From contig CP025326.1 in assembly GCA_004014935.1 (NCBI GenBank), forward strand, positions 1,116,001 through 1,180,000: a DNA stretch of 64,000 nt, given 5' to 3'. This DNA is from Saccharomycopsis malanga. Taxonomy: Eukaryota > Ascomycota > Saccharomycetes > Ascoideales > Saccharomycopsidaceae. Under the pieces are notes generated by a model, which was not told the DNA's origin, searched no databases, and worked only from the letters and a program-made list of their open reading frames with translations. Both the position numbers and the translations under genes were made by a program. This document shows, piece by piece, positions 38,080 to 48,789 of the stretch (positions are counted from its first letter, which is position 1; each line of letters opens with the position of its first letter).

Positions 38080-40770
38080 TTAGATTAATTTAGGGAACTT
38101 TTCATTGAAACTTTTCTCAAAATCATTAACGTCAAACCCGTCATCTTCTACGACCCCATCATCTACGAAAAATGCATTTTCTTGTTTATCCTCATCAAGT
38201 TCGGATTTGCGTGTGGTTTTGGCTCGTTGTTTGCTTGGGCTGAGCTTCATTTCCTGTGACAGCCATTGATCTGTCTTGTCAATTTTGGGGGATACTAAAT
38301 GAATTGGTTTTTTAGGTCTCGGTGGGGGTATCTTCTTTTCCTTTTTTGGCACTGGAGGTTTTACTTTTCCGCTTTTTGCAGGAGCAGGGGTAGTAGAACG
38401 AGTAGCAGGCACTGATGCCGGTTTTGCCTTTGGTTTGAACTTTTCAGACGGCAAAGAAGATGATGAGCTAGAGAATATTTTCAAGCCTTTCATGTCTTTA
38501 GAAAAGTCCAAAGAGTTCCTTTTACTTGTGATTGGTTTTGTGAAAGAAGAAACTTTCAGGGAAATCTCTGGTATAGTTCTGGATTGTTTTGTTCCGTTGA
38601 GCCTGGTAGGGTGGGACAGATCGTCCGTGTATTTTCCGTATCCAGTAGCAGTTTTTACTACTTCATCTTTACTAGACATGAGCATACTCATACGTTTCTG
38701 CACTGACGTGAGAGAATTTTTCTTTAAATAATCTACATCTTTGAACTCATTCATGGAGATTTCTGAAATGAGTTCATCTTCAGATTTGTCAAGATCGCTA
38801 CTGTCAGGAGAGGGTGTACGTGTATAGCGATTCATATCTACTGAAGATCTGTTTGTTGGTCGAGAGCTATTACCAGAAGATGAACGGAACTTTCCTGTGA
38901 AAGAGCTGGTTAATTTGTTTAATCCAGTCTTACCAGCACTAATAGTCCGTTTATGGAACGACTGGGATCTGCGAAGTTCTCCAGCAGTCAATTGAGGAGC
39001 CATTTTGGTGTCATCAATTTTGGAGTTGCCCATGTCACTTTTTGTAGCTTTTGTATTATCACTTTGGATTGAAGTTTGCTCTGGAACAGTTGGTTTCATA
39101 TTGTTATTTTTGATACCATGTAAATCAATGTCAATGACTTCTAAAGACAAATCATCTTTCGGTGAAGTCTTTTTCACATTAAGCATACTATTTCTTTTAG
39201 GTTTTAAAGGTTCTTGGTTGAGTAACGGTTTAAATGGTGTGACCTGTGGGGCAGGCTGCGAAGTTGTTATAGAATTGGTGGAAGGTTTAATAGGATTTGT
39301 TTGTTTGGAGGCCGCTGCTAGAGATGCTAACGATGCTTTAGTTGTAGAGTCCGGTTTTTTTTTTATTGGAGCTACAATATCAGCGAATGGATCAGTAGAT
39401 TTACTTAATGCAGGTAAAGAGTTGGTTTTTTGAGACACCTGTTGGGTAGCAAAAGTGGTATTTGCAGATAACAGGGGATGAACACCAGCTACAGTTGCAG
39501 AAACAGGCCCTGAAGTGTTGTTAAAAATCAAATTTCCAGTGGCACCGTTAGATTTAGAAGATTGAGACGATACAGCTGATTGCACTGAATGACCTGATTT
39601 CCCAGACTTGACAGATTTGATAGAACTAGTGCTAGCGACCAAAGGATCACCGTACAATTTAGAACCGGACAACTGGCCAGCGATGCCTTGAACGTGTGCT
39701 GGGGCCAAAGAAACAGGGGCGGCGGAAGAGGAAGAAGAAGATGAGGCAGCAGCAGCAGCTTGTTGCTGTTGTTGCAAGTATTTCTGCTGGGCAAATATTT
39801 GTTGCTGTTGCTGTTGCTGTTTTTGTTGTTTGTATATTTTATATTGCTGTTGGACGTCAAACGGCACGGGCACGTTTTTCATACGACAGACTTCTTCCAA
39901 AACTTGGTAAACATCTGGTCTGGCACGGGCATCATTGGTGAGAAGAACCTTGATGAGGTTTTGTAATCTTGGGGAATAGACGGGAAAGGAAGGGAAAGAG
40001 AAGTTGGATTGTAAAATAGCAGGTTCTCCCGTCTGTTCAAATGGAGTGGTGTAATAACAGATCTTGTAGCAGAACACACCCATAGCCCAGATGTCTGACT
40101 TTTCGTCTATGGGGAGCCCTCGGTTCAAGTCTATCATCTCGGGCGACCGATACTGGGCAGTGGTGTAATGTAAAATGTCATTCTGAAGCACCTGGTATTC
40201 TTGTTGGTTTCTTGGAGGACGCAACGGAGGACAGGAAGACCCGAAATCACAGAGCCTGTATTCATTGTTATCGTTGATCAAGATGTTCTCGATCTTGATA
40301 TCTCGATGAATCAACGGTGGATTAAGAAAATGGACCTGGGAGACAGCTATGGTTACCTCATACATGATCTGAAGAACCTCTGCCTCAGTGAGTCTGTTTT
40401 TCAAGCGAGAGTTCAAGAAATTAATTAATCCATTCTTAGAACAGTACTCCATCAATAAAAAGACCTCATACGTGCCATCATTGCTAGGAGATCTGGCAGC
40501 ATGCGAATCTATATAAGTCACAATATATGGCCGTCCTTGAAGCCTCTTCATGGCATCAACTTCCGCCCGTAATATGTTCAAGAAGGCCTTGTTAGGCACC
40601 AATACCCGTTTCAAACAAGCAATCTCCTGCCCATTCTCAAACGGAGATATCTTCACCAAATAAACATGGGCAAATCCTCCCTCGGATATATACTTCACTA
40701 TCATCGCCTTATGCGACCCCACAGTCAATACTGTCCCCGGGGGATACGCATTCGCCGGTGGGCTAGCCAT
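38080..40770 (-). CDS. PRK1: actin-regulating Ser/Thr kinase of the Ark1/Prk1 family
   Basis: 896 aa, ATG start. The N-terminal kinase domain (about 22-300) belongs to the NAK/Ark family: glycine loop ISEGGFAHVYLV, IHRDIKIENIL catalytic loop, CDFGSS, and YRSPEMIDLNRGLPIDEKSD. The insert RPPRNQQEYQVLQNDIL is typical of Ark1/Prk1 rather than Akl1. These kinases phosphorylate endocytic coat proteins (Sla1, Pan1, Ent1) and trigger patch disassembly. Residues about 312-340 are Gln-rich followed by poly-Ala and poly-Ser. The rest is low-complexity until PPVPKKEKKIPPPRPKKP (about 815-835), a proline-rich SH3 ligand like the Abp1-binding tail of Ark1/Prk1. END3, a partner of Pan1, is encoded nearby. 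Confidence 0.88.
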   Translation of the reverse strand: MASPPANAYPPGTVLTVGSHKAMIVKYISEGGFAHVYLVKISPFENGQEIACLKRVLVPNKAFLNILRAEVDAMKRLQGRPYIVTYIDSHAARSPSNDGTYEVFLLMEYCSKNGLINFLNSRLKNRLTEAEVLQIMYEVTIAVSQVHFLNPPLIHRDIKIENILINDNNEYRLCDFGSSCPPLRPPRNQQEYQVLQNDILHYTTAQYRSPEMIDLNRGLPIDEKSDIWAMGVFCYKICYYTTPFEQTGEPAILQSNFSFPSFPVYSPRLQNLIKVLLTNDARARPDVYQVLEEVCRMKNVPVPFDVQQQYKIYKQQKQQQQQQQIFAQQKYLQQQQQAAAAASSSSSSSAAPVSLAPAHVQGIAGQLSGSKLYGDPLVASTSSIKSVKSGKSGHSVQSAVSSQSSKSNGATGNLIFNNTSGPVSATVAGVHPLLSANTTFATQQVSQKTNSLPALSKSTDPFADIVAPIKKKPDSTTKASLASLAAASKQTNPIKPSTNSITTSQPAPQVTPFKPLLNQEPLKPKRNSMLNVKKTSPKDDLSLEVIDIDLHGIKNNNMKPTVPEQTSIQSDNTKATKSDMGNSKIDDTKMAPQLTAGELRRSQSFHKRTISAGKTGLNKLTSSFTGKFRSSSGNSSRPTNRSSVDMNRYTRTPSPDSSDLDKSEDELISEISMNEFKDVDYLKKNSLTSVQKRMSMLMSSKDEVVKTATGYGKYTDDLSHPTRLNGTKQSRTIPEISLKVSSFTKPITSKRNSLDFSKDMKGLKIFSSSSSSLPSEKFKPKAKPASVPATRSTTPAPAKSGKVKPPVPKKEKKIPPPRPKKPIHLVSPKIDKTDQWLSQEMKLSPSKQRAKTTRKSELDEDKQENAFFVDDGVVEDDGFDVNDFEKSFNEKFPKLI

Positions 40771-41649
40771 TATTTACTCTATAAGCACTGGTACCACGAA
40801 TTGCCAAATGACAGGCTGTTTAGTTATCGCCGCTTAGACATCTCGTCACTTGTTGATTCGTTGCCAAAAATGCTCCAGGTAAACAAATCATGAGTGTGCG
40901 TGAATTGCTATGCGCACCTCGTGTAAATGTATAGGGATCAACTTTTGTTAGGGCTTTAAGGTGTTATATTACGACTGAAAAATCTTTCTTTTGATGAGCA
41001 GGTAATTTTATAGTGTTTTCTGTTTGTATCTTGTTAGGTTTTGTATTAAGTGTACGGGTACTTTCTGAGACACAGTGTAAAATAAGGCTCAATTGTATGA
41101 TCCAACCCTACTTTAATTTGCTAAAGTATACAGGGAAGAATTACATGAAAGTGTATCTTTTATATTAAGATATAGAAGCTTTTATCCTTTAAAAAGTTGT
41201 GCTTTATAAAGGCAACTAATAAAATACAAGTGGCAAACTTGAACTCAGATGACGTAAATTTGAAAATTGAATAAATAACCAATAAATATTATTATACCTA
41301 AATTCATGTATTCAAGAGAATTTGAAATCCTGGGCCTTGATACATATAGAGTAAACAAAATAATTTATTGGAGCATCTTTATTTTCAAATGTATAAGGTA
41401 ATCAGGAATTATAATCAGATACGTCTAACCAAATAATTGCTTGGTATGCTTAAATAAAACTTAACAAAAAGCTGGAAGAATACAATTTTTAATAAAAGAA
41501 AAACAACACTGCAATTATATATCAAATGAATTACAAACGGTAGTCAAAAAGAGCTAATTTTTTAGCGTTAATGGAAAAATTGATTGAAAATAGGCAATAG
41601 CAATAAAACAAAACACGATTAGTAAAAAAAAAAATATTATTCAAAATAA
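40771..41649. other. PRK1 promoter and STE2 3' flank
   Basis: About 880 bp, AT-rich. No recognised motif, ORF or repeat copy. Confidence 0.4.
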
Positions 41650-42906
41650 TCAAAGGTTCCAATTTTTGGAAACTCGATGAGCAGTTATTGCTACAAACTC
41701 TTTACTGGTGTTATCAGTTCTAGCTGTAACCTCCAGGCCGCTTTTTTCCAAATCATAATCCCAGTTACCGTTATTCTCCAGTTTGCTGTTATCCAATTTC
41801 CAGTGGTCATCAGTTTTTTCTGTTTCGGTGGTAAGGCTGTCAAAACGTAAGTTGGCTTCTCTTTGGGCCAAGTCGTAAAGGTCTGGGTGATGTGAATTAG
41901 TAGAAATTACATCCTGTACAGTTGCAAGGTCTTTAGCTTTGTAAGACTCCAGTATATCATTTGAATCGTTAAATGGCGAGGAAAATCTGTAGCCGGCATC
42001 AGAGTAAGGCATAGAAGCGTCGTTGGCAGATTTAGCCCACATGGTAGCTAACGGAAGGAAAATAGCAGTGATGAAGATAGCCAATTCAGGAACGCCACTG
42101 GCTTTCCATACGGCAGTGTTATAAGAAGCAATATTAATAGCAGTGGGGATAATCATAGTTTGGAAAGTCATGATGAAAAGTGCATGGATTCCTGAGAACT
42201 GTCTTTTACCGCAGACTTGTCTTTGTTTGAAAGCAAATATGAATTTTCCAACCAAACAGGCAGAAGTAAAACAGACCGAGGTCAAGAACAAAATAAGAGG
42301 CACATTTAATTGCCATGTTTTATTACTTGAGGGGGTTTGGCTGTAAAGCTGAATCACAGCATAGACTACCGAATTGATATAGAATCCAACCGTGGCAGCA
42401 CCCAATGTAGCGCATGTTGAAAGCACCACCAACATGATATGCTTATGGATACCATTCTTAGCCCGGTACATAGCATAGACCTGGCAAACCATGGCTGCTT
42501 CCACACAAGCGATGACAAAGATTTGCAAGACATTAGTGGTTGCCGACAAGGCTCTATCGGTGGCTGAAATAAGATAATAACCAGAGAACGCATAAGTAAT
42601 ACTTCCCAAAGCACTGAGATAATAATAGCTGTACAAACCAGACCGGATACATAGAAAAAACAACGTCAACTGATTGAAAATAAACAAGGGTGTTTTTTTG
42701 TCTTTCATAAGGAAATATAAAGAAATCATGGCTATTATAGAAGCTCCCACTCTAACCCCAGCAATAACACTGCCTTGACAGCTTGCAAAAAGCAAATGAT
42801 CCAACTGCTCAAATGTTACCGATTGCACCCCAGCAGGAGTGCTGAAGTTGAGATAAATTTCATAAGGGTTTTGATTTATCACTTGTTCTAAGGTGCTTTC
42901 GTCCAT
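41650..42906 (-). CDS. STE2: alpha-factor pheromone receptor Ste2
   Basis: 418 aa, ATG start. Class D GPCR that detects alpha-pheromone at the cell surface and couples to the mating G protein. Seven hydrophobic segments follow a short extracellular N-terminus with an NFS sequon. Family blocks: VIAGVRVGASIIAMISLYFL (TM1, with G-x-R-x-G-A), IFNQLTLFFLCIRSGLY (TM2), VEAAMVCQVYAMYRAKNG (TM3, ICL2), GIHALFIMTFQTMIIPTAI (TM6, including the conserved Q-x-x-I-x-P), and FLPLATMWAKSAND at the end of TM7. The C-terminal tail of about 120 aa is Ser/Thr/Asp-rich and presumably phosphorylated and ubiquitinated for endocytosis. Mating-type expression is expected; a TGAAACA element lies upstream. Confidence 0.95.
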   Translation of the reverse strand: MDESTLEQVINQNPYEIYLNFSTPAGVQSVTFEQLDHLLFASCQGSVIAGVRVGASIIAMISLYFLMKDKKTPLFIFNQLTLFFLCIRSGLYSYYYLSALGSITYAFSGYYLISATDRALSATTNVLQIFVIACVEAAMVCQVYAMYRAKNGIHKHIMLVVLSTCATLGAATVGFYINSVVYAVIQLYSQTPSSNKTWQLNVPLILFLTSVCFTSACLVGKFIFAFKQRQVCGKRQFSGIHALFIMTFQTMIIPTAINIASYNTAVWKASGVPELAIFITAIFLPLATMWAKSANDASMPYSDAGYRFSSPFNDSNDILESYKAKDLATVQDVISTNSHHPDLYDLAQREANLRFDSLTTETEKTDDHWKLDNSKLENNGNWDYDLEKSGLEVTARTDNTSKEFVAITAHRVSKNWNL

Positions 42907-44350
42907 TGTAATTTATGGGCTCTTGGCTATGAAGTGGTATCTAATTTCAATGTAAAAATTGCAATAAGCTAGATAACTTAATTTGAACTTGTGCATTTAC
43001 CATTATTTGGCAATTGGCAGCATCAACATGACATTATATACATCCTTACTTGTCCATTGTATAATAATACGACAAGTCCTATAATTCTATTCCTGTCGCC
43101 ACAACTGAAGCAAAACTAAAACATCAACACATAGTCCTGCTTTGTTTCAGCACTGCAGCAGCAGGAAAAACATTTAGCTACTGAAAGTCCATTGAACTTA
43201 CTGGATATAGAGATCAGCGCATGTTGAAATTTTGCAGAATTACCGCTTTCGGCACGCTCAATGGGCAAACTTTCAATACACCCAGCTGCCAACCCAGTAT
43301 CGACAACCCTATTATTGGCCTCAGGAGCCTCAAAATCAGTTAGTTATCCTCATATGGTGGATATTGGCACGATATCCGGAGGTGGGGAAGCCATGATATG
43401 CTCCTCAAATGGATAACCAGTGTCAATTATCTGACATCAAATTAACTGATTAGCCTCATATAATACGAAAAAAGGATATTGTTATTACCTTTTATATTAT
43501 TGCAGCTTGTAGTGGATTCACTTATTGTTTTGTTCGTAAACTTACGTTGTTTTTTGGTAAGTATCTTTTAATTAACTTTCCGAAATTCGTGTGTTCGTAA
43601 AAGGTTATAAGTTTGCAATGTCCGAAAGTTGCAATTGGTGAAATTTGTAGAATCAATACGTCTTTCAAATTGCTATTTTTATTTTTTGTTTAGCATGTTT
43701 GAGTGTAATATATGTTTAGTTGAAGAATCATGTTGTTGATTAAACAATCATCATTCATACAACTGCTTCTTTCCAATAATAGTACTGTAGTGTTAATATT
43801 AGATTCTCTTGAAAGCTAATACCTTTGACTTTTTAAATGCTTATTTTCAGCTTTCATGTGTATTTCGTTAGGCATTGAGATCTCCAGCAAGATTGGGGTA
43901 AGTCTGGATTCCTAGTCACACATAGAAAGATTGTATTTGAACAATTGTTACAAGTGCGTGGCCCTAAGCTATTAAATTTTTAATTATTAATATCGTTATT
44001 TCATACACACTATGTGTTTAAAAAATCCAATCTAATTCGTATATAATTAGTATGTTTAACGCCAATATAATTCGTATATTTAACCCCAATATAAAAAAAA
44101 GCTTCAAAACCAAAATTTAAATAGTATTTTACAAGTCATCAAATTTCTCTGTATATCAACAGAACTTTGTATCACCCAACCAGCATTATATCTCGACATC
44201 TCATACTATGCTTCTTATATGTCTATATAATTACAGGTCTACCCCCTATAATTATCATTACGAGCCCCGACCGACTATCAGTATAACTGGACAGCCATCA
44301 CGAAAGCGAGTAGATGTCCTCGAACCATTGTACTGAGCAATACGCCAAGG
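42907..44350. other. divergent promoter region STE2/END3
   Basis: 1.44 kb. The STE2 side has a pheromone-response-like heptamer at 43143-43149. The END3 side is AT-rich, with a possible degenerate repeat-tail word near 44265-44300 (GAGCCCCGACCGACTATCAG) that I regard as too weak to annotate as a copy. No ORF supported. Confidence 0.45.
43143..43149 (-). promoter_or_regulatory. pheromone response element-like heptamer upstream of STE2
   Basis: TGAAACA on the minus strand, the orientation of STE2, about 240 bp upstream of its ATG. TGAAACA is the Ste12 site in S. cerevisiae. A single copy is weak evidence, but the gene context fits. Confidence 0.4.
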
Positions 44351-45508
44351 ATGCCAAAGCTAGAGGATTGGGAAATCAAAAAGTTCTGGGAGATCTTTTC
44401 GAGTCTCAAGCCGGCTGATAACAAGCTTGCGGGTGACAAGGTCTCTACTGTGTTTAAGAACTCGCAGCTTTCTGAGGAGAAACTATCAAAGATTTGGGAC
44501 TTGTCAGATATCGATCAGGATGGGCAATTGGATTTTGAGGAGTTTTGTATTGCTATGAAATTGATATTTGATACTGTCAATGGGTCAATGGCAGAGATAC
44601 CTTCAGCGTTACCTCCGTGGTTGATTCCTGGATCCAAAGCTCATATTCTACAAGCAAACAATGCAGTAAGCGGAAAAGATGACACTCTTAAAAATGATGA
44701 CGATGAAGATGATGGATACGGTATTCGTGATACCAATTTTGATTGGTACATCTCTCCTAGCGATAAGTCTACCTATGAAAACATTTACAGCTCGGCTACC
44801 GACCGGTTTGGTAGGGTCAAGTTTGATGCTTTGAATGGTCTTTACAGTGACTTGGATAACGTGCCACGCACTGACGTGTCCAGTGCGTGGAACTTGGTCA
44901 ACCCCAAGCAGTTTGAAACCATCGATAAGGACCAATGTTTGGTTTTTCTACACATTTTGAATCAGCGCTCACGCGACAAGAAAGTGCCTAGTTCGGTTCC
45001 TGCTTCCTTAAGAGCATCCTTCTCCAAAGAGGTTCCAGATTACAATCTAGATTCACGTCAAGCAACCGTGAACAAGACCGCGGCCAGTAGTCAGAAGAAA
45101 CCATTTGGGCTGTCTTATTTGAACAGATACGGCTCTGTTGACGAGCCCGCCAAGGAAGTAGACTATTCCGATGCGGAATCTGTAGAATGGGAAGCCGCCA
45201 GGTTGAAAAAAAAGCTTATCGAGTTGGACGACAAAATCAACAAGACCGAAAGAGAACTCAAAGCCAAAGAAAGCAGTCCTGCTGCCAAAGAAAACTCGGT
45301 TGTAAAGTACGAGTTGGAACAGCTTCTCAAGTATAAACAGAATCAGTTGAACAAGCTCAGAAACCAACGGAACGATCCAAGTACACAGACATTGACAACG
45401 TTGAAGAGTGATATTGATGAGGTTGAGCAACAGGTTAACGTTTTGCAACAGTATCTTCAGGAGAAACAGAAAGAGTTGGCAGAGTTGAGACAGCAGGTAC
45501 AGGCTTAG
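44351..45508 (+). CDS. END3: endocytosis EH-domain protein End3
   Basis: 385 aa, ATG start. End3 is a scaffold of the Pan1-Sla1-End3 coat complex at cortical actin patches. The first EH domain (about 8-97) contains a canonical EF-loop DIDQDGQLDFEE (residues 53-64, with D53 first) and ends in PPWLIPGSKAH, the characteristic EH-domain/End3 junction. A second EH-like domain (about 130-220) starts WYISPSDKSTYENIYSSATD. The C-terminal 120 aa form a strongly predicted coiled coil (EAARLKKKLIELDDKINKTE onward), like the Sla1/Pan1-binding repeats. Length is close to the 349-aa S. cerevisiae protein. Confidence 0.94.
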   Translation: MPKLEDWEIKKFWEIFSSLKPADNKLAGDKVSTVFKNSQLSEEKLSKIWDLSDIDQDGQLDFEEFCIAMKLIFDTVNGSMAEIPSALPPWLIPGSKAHILQANNAVSGKDDTLKNDDDEDDGYGIRDTNFDWYISPSDKSTYENIYSSATDRFGRVKFDALNGLYSDLDNVPRTDVSSAWNLVNPKQFETIDKDQCLVFLHILNQRSRDKKVPSSVPASLRASFSKEVPDYNLDSRQATVNKTAASSQKKPFGLSYLNRYGSVDEPAKEVDYSDAESVEWEAARLKKKLIELDDKINKTERELKAKESSPAAKENSVVKYELEQLLKYKQNQLNKLRNQRNDPSTQTLTTLKSDIDEVEQQVNVLQQYLQEKQKELAELRQQVQA

Positions 45509-45900
45509 TTGAGGGTTAGAAATAAATACAATGTTTTAGATGATAGTTCTGAAGGTTTAATAATAAAATGACTTGTATTCAACAAATGTGTATGACTGAA
45601 AGTAGTTTTTAATTTGGGTGTGAACTCAGAAGAGTAGGAAGCTTGATTCACGATTTAAGCGATACGTCTTATTGATCGCCTTGATATCTATAGGTTTTCA
45701 AACAAAAAGACGTTTCAAAGCATGTAAGTACAGATGTCTAGTAGATTGTATTAGATTTGAATGTATCTAACATTAATAAAGACATCTGATATATACGTGG
45801 CTCGAAACTTGTTCTTATCATAACTTTATAACTATTGCTTTAGACAATGATTGACTGAATAAGCAGGTCTTTTCAAATATTTTAACTTATAGCACAGGTA

Positions 45901-46010
45901 TAGCCGTTGAATCGCTCAATGACTAGTACTCTAGGAGCAGAGAAAAAGACCTGGCAGACTAGGAACACTTTTCACTCGCTACTTTTACGATGTTGAACAG
46001 GCAAGTGTAG
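45901..46010 (+). repeat. tRNA-like repeat, head-only copy
   Basis: It starts TAGCCGTTGAATCGCTCAAT, a mutated version of the family head, then TAGTACTCTAGGAGCAGAG, AAGACCTGGCAG and CACTCGCTACTTTTACGATG, ending near GGCAAGTG. These blocks follow the same order as in the copies at 46.2 and 63.9 kb. A middle block of about 30 bp is missing. The A box is degenerate (TCGCTCAATGA). It is probably an old 3'-truncated copy. Confidence 0.6.
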
Positions 46011-46059
46011 CAATTTATAATACGGCCTAAACGAAAGTCTTGTTCTTACTCCCAACCAA

Positions 46060-46414
46060 TTATAATACTAATAATATCATATATTTCGAGCCCAGCACAT
46101 ATCAGTTTCGTATATATGCGCTATGTATAAAGGGACTTGGTAAAGCCCAATCATGTCCTGTTGGTTATAATCTGATTATAATCTTATATATCGTTGTCTT
46201 CTCACCCAATTGGTTGAAAGTAAGAATTAGACTTTGGTCTAGGTTGTGTTTCAGACAGTTGCACTTGCCTGTGTAATCACATTGAGCATCGTAAAAAGCA
46301 GCGAGTAAAGTGTGTGATTCTCTTCTCCCAGAGTACTATCTGCTAAATTATCCTGCCAGGTCTTATTTCTCTTCTCTGAGAGCACTGGCTACTGGGCCAT
46401 ATAACCCAGCGACT
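46060..46414 (-). repeat. longest copy of the tRNA-like dispersed repeat (about 355 bp)
   Basis: On the minus strand: head TCGCTGGGTTATATGGCCCA, A box-like TGGCCCAGTAGCC (46387-46399), AAGACCTGGCAGGATAATTT, then GTACTCTGGGAGAAGAGAAT. It continues with a TTTTT at 46293-46297 followed by ACGATGCTCAATGTG, then ACACAACCTAGACCAAAGTC and CAACCAATTGGGTGAGAAG. The 3' half has GACATGATTGGGCTTTACCA, AACTGATATGTGCTGGGCTC and AAATATATGATATTATTAGT, and ends in an (AAT)-type repeat on the plus strand. It shares the most blocks with the other copies and is the best single reference for the family. No clear target-site duplication was found around it. Confidence 0.7.
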
Positions 46415-46820
46415 GTGACACCAGTATATTACATATAATTGAATTCACCACATTAAATTTACTAAACACTTACAAAAACCAATAACATTATGATATTTTC
46501 ATTTTGAAAAAAACAATGACAAACAATGAGGTGAATAGAATGAATAGAAAAAAATGAGCAAATTTAACTGAAAGCAAGTCTAAAATGTAAACATTAACCA
46601 ACACAAGACAAAGAAATAGAGTACAGAAAAGTTGTGATCAACACACTGTGTGCCCATAACAAGCCATCATGATGCAAATGTTTGACTTACCAGTTGAAAT
46701 TGTGATGCTAGGCATCAGTTGTCGTGAGACATGTAATATTTTCTTTGATGTTTTTTCGTTTTGAGCATTAATATACGGATGAGAAATATTAGAACAGTTT
46801 GTGGAACAGGTTTACAACAT

Positions 46821-47687
46821 TTATTTCTTGTTCTTTTCTTCTTCTTCTGGTTCTGGTTCCGGTTCTGGGGTTGGCAACTTGAAGTTTTCTGGAGTGGTGT
46901 TCATACCAGGGCCAACCTGTTCCCAAACACTGGAACCAACGTTGAATTGTCTGAAGGCCTGGGTCAATTCCAAAGGTTCGTAAACAATTCTTTTCTTTTC
47001 CTCGTCATATCTGACTTCAGTATAACCGGTGGTTGGGAAATCCTTTCTCAATGGATGACCTTCGAAACCGTAATCAGTCATGATTCTTCTCAAGTCTGGA
47101 TGGCCCTCAAAGAAGATACCAAACATGTCGTAAGCTTCTCTTTCAAACCAGTTGGCACCAGGGAACATTGGGGTTATAGAAGGCACAGGAGATACTTCGG
47201 AGGCATAAGTCTTGACTCTGATTCTAGAGCTGTATCTGACACTCAAAAAGTTGTACACCACCTCGAATCGGTTGGTTCTTGAAGGGTAATCGACCGCAGT
47301 GACATCAACAGGGTTCTTGAACTGCGCAGTGGTGTGGTCTCTCAAGAAGGTGCACACTGGAAGCACAGCAGTAGGACCCACATAAAGAACCAATTCGTCC
47401 TTCCATACAGAAAACTTTTGGACAAACTTTGGCAATGCTGTGATAATGTATTGGCCAAACTTGTGCAACTCCTCACTCTGAAGCTTATAATCGTCGGCAG
47501 GATTGTGTATTTCATAATGGACCTCCTTTGGAACGTTTCTAGGAAGTTCGCTGAGGTTTTTCAAGTCCTCATAAGTAGGACTGTTTCTCGCTCTCATTGA
47601 AGAAGCAAAGCCTCGAACAGCCAATCTACCTGCACTTTTACTTTGGGCCCGCAAGGCTTGTTGCAAAGAAGCTCTCAAAACACTCAT
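46821..47687 (-). CDS. NDUFS3: complex I 30-kDa subunit (NDUFS3/NUGM), mitochondrial
   Basis: 288 aa from the ATG at 47687. The frame opens 16 codons earlier only through a TTG, and starting at [17 protein letters not shown] gives a proper Arg/Ser-rich mitochondrial presequence (about 1-30). The protein is the Q-module subunit of NADH:ubiquinone oxidoreductase on the matrix arm. The family signature is intact: [20 protein letters not shown] followed by [20 protein letters not shown] and [20 protein letters not shown]. The C-terminus is an unusual acidic run ([14 protein letters not shown]). Its presence shows that the organism has a nuclear-encoded complex I, unlike Saccharomyces. Confidence 0.96.
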   Translation of the reverse strand: MSVLRASLQQALRAQSKSAGRLAVRGFASSMRARNSPTYEDLKNLSELPRNVPKEVHYEIHNPADDYKLQSEELHKFGQYIITALPKFVQKFSVWKDELVLYVGPTAVLPVCTFLRDHTTAQFKNPVDVTAVDYPSRTNRFEVVYNFLSVRYSSRIRVKTYASEVSPVPSITPMFPGANWFEREAYDMFGIFFEGHPDLRRIMTDYGFEGHPLRKDFPTTGYTEVRYDEEKKRIVYEPLELTQAFRQFNVGSSVWEQVGPGMNTTPENFKLPTPEPEPEPEEEEKNKK

Positions 47688-48789
47688 TTTACTATCAATT
47701 CTTATCGTGATCCGCCAATCTATGGAAAATGTCAAAAACCAGCCCTTTCTAGCTCACTTTCTACCTCCTCAAAGTCTATTTGGATTATCTTTTTTTTCAA
47801 TCTCTCTCTCTGCCAGTAATACGAAAAGAGCGACATGCCATTGGCTGAAAAAAGGTTATGTGCCATGGGTCACAATTCTTGGGCGCTTTAGGCGTTGTAT
47901 ATGATAATATTCTATATTTCAAGTCCAGGACGTATCAGTTACTATTGGTTCCAGTGGTACTGTATTAATATCTTATATATCGAGCCCAGTGAATATCGTA
48001 TGTACGCGCCATGTCTACAGGGACTTGTTAAGTCCACTGGCGAAAACCCAATCATGTCCGCTCAACATAATTTTCTTATTCAATTGGAAAGTAAGCATTA
48101 GGCTTCATCCTCGTAAAAGCAGTACGGTGTTCGTAATCAAACCCTTGAGCCTGTTAGGTCTTTTCTCGTTTTCGCCAGTACTAGCCAACAGACCCAGTGG
48201 CTACACGTTATATATATCACTATAAATATAAACTGACTGGTGTTAATAACAGTTTTATGAGTGTATCTACTGTATATAGTGGTAAATTAGTATTGATATA
48301 AGAGGATTAGAGAGCACGAGATGTGGGAAAATTATTGCAACTTATAAACAATGCCAAAAAGAAGTGTAAGACAAGTTAACTATATATTGATATCGAATAA
48401 TCTTTGCATTATAAAAGTTTTGGAGAAACATGTGTGTACTGACAACATTTGATTACGTTTGGTCCTCTTATCTTTTTCAATCCATTATCCAAGTTGATAA
48501 TTTTACCCATCTTTGCTTGTAGGTTTCTTCTTCAAATCTGACCGACTTTGTATTTCAAAATGTTAGACAGTGTCTGGATAACAATACTGCATGTTATTAT
48601 ATAATTAACTGGAGATACATTTGTTTTATGGTAACCAATGGTAGGTTTAAACTGTACAATTCGTAAAATAACGTATAGTTGAATGCTCGCACACAAAAGT
48701 TCTTAAATCTCTGGTGAAAATCAGTGCATAAAAATAGAGTATAATATTTCTAATACTAGTTGTAAAACTCGCCTGATGGGAATGTCCAC
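47688..48789. other. NDUFS3 promoter and EOS1 3' flank with a repeat copy
   Basis: 1.1 kb. The repeat copy at 47901-48206 occupies about 300 bp. Otherwise AT-rich, with no supported ORF; the 62-78 codon frames at 47895-48225 lie in the repeat. Confidence 0.45.
47901..48206 (-). repeat. tRNA-like repeat copy with A and B boxes
   Basis: Minus strand: it begins near GTGTAGCCACTGGGTCTGTT. The A box TGGCTAGTACTGG is at 48175-48187, followed by AAAAGACCTAACAGG. The B box-like GGTTTGATTAC is at 48133-48143 and CTGCTTTTACGAGGATG follows. The tail has GGACATGATTGGGTTTT, AACAAGTCCCTGTAGACATG and CACTGGGCTCGATATATAAG. A second tail block (AACTGATACGTCCTGGACTT) shows a partial duplication of the 3' end. 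An imperfect direct repeat flanks it: CGTTGTATATGATA at 47893 and CGTTATATATATCA at 48206 share 10 of 14 bases. Confidence 0.65.

Larger units (their letters stand above)
45509..46820. other. convergent spacer END3/NDUFS3 containing two repeat copies
   Basis: 1.3 kb between two gene 3' ends. About a third of it is two members of the tRNA-like repeat family placed 3'-to-3' (45901-46010 plus, 46060-46414 minus). The ORF at 46040-46276 lies within the second copy and is not a gene. The remainder is AT-rich. Confidence 0.5.

Noticed and set aside
44265-44300. Further repeat-tail copy upstream of END3
   Set aside because: Only about 30 bp of weak similarity (ACTGATAGTCGG...GGGCTCG) on the minus strand; could be chance.
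46040-46276. 78-codon ORF
   Set aside because: Lies entirely in the dispersed repeat; the same frame is not kept in other copies.
46060-46414. Interpretation of the repeats as solo LTRs
   Set aside because: Ends are not TG...CA, the outer end is a simple repeat, and A/B boxes are present. SINE-like structure fits better.
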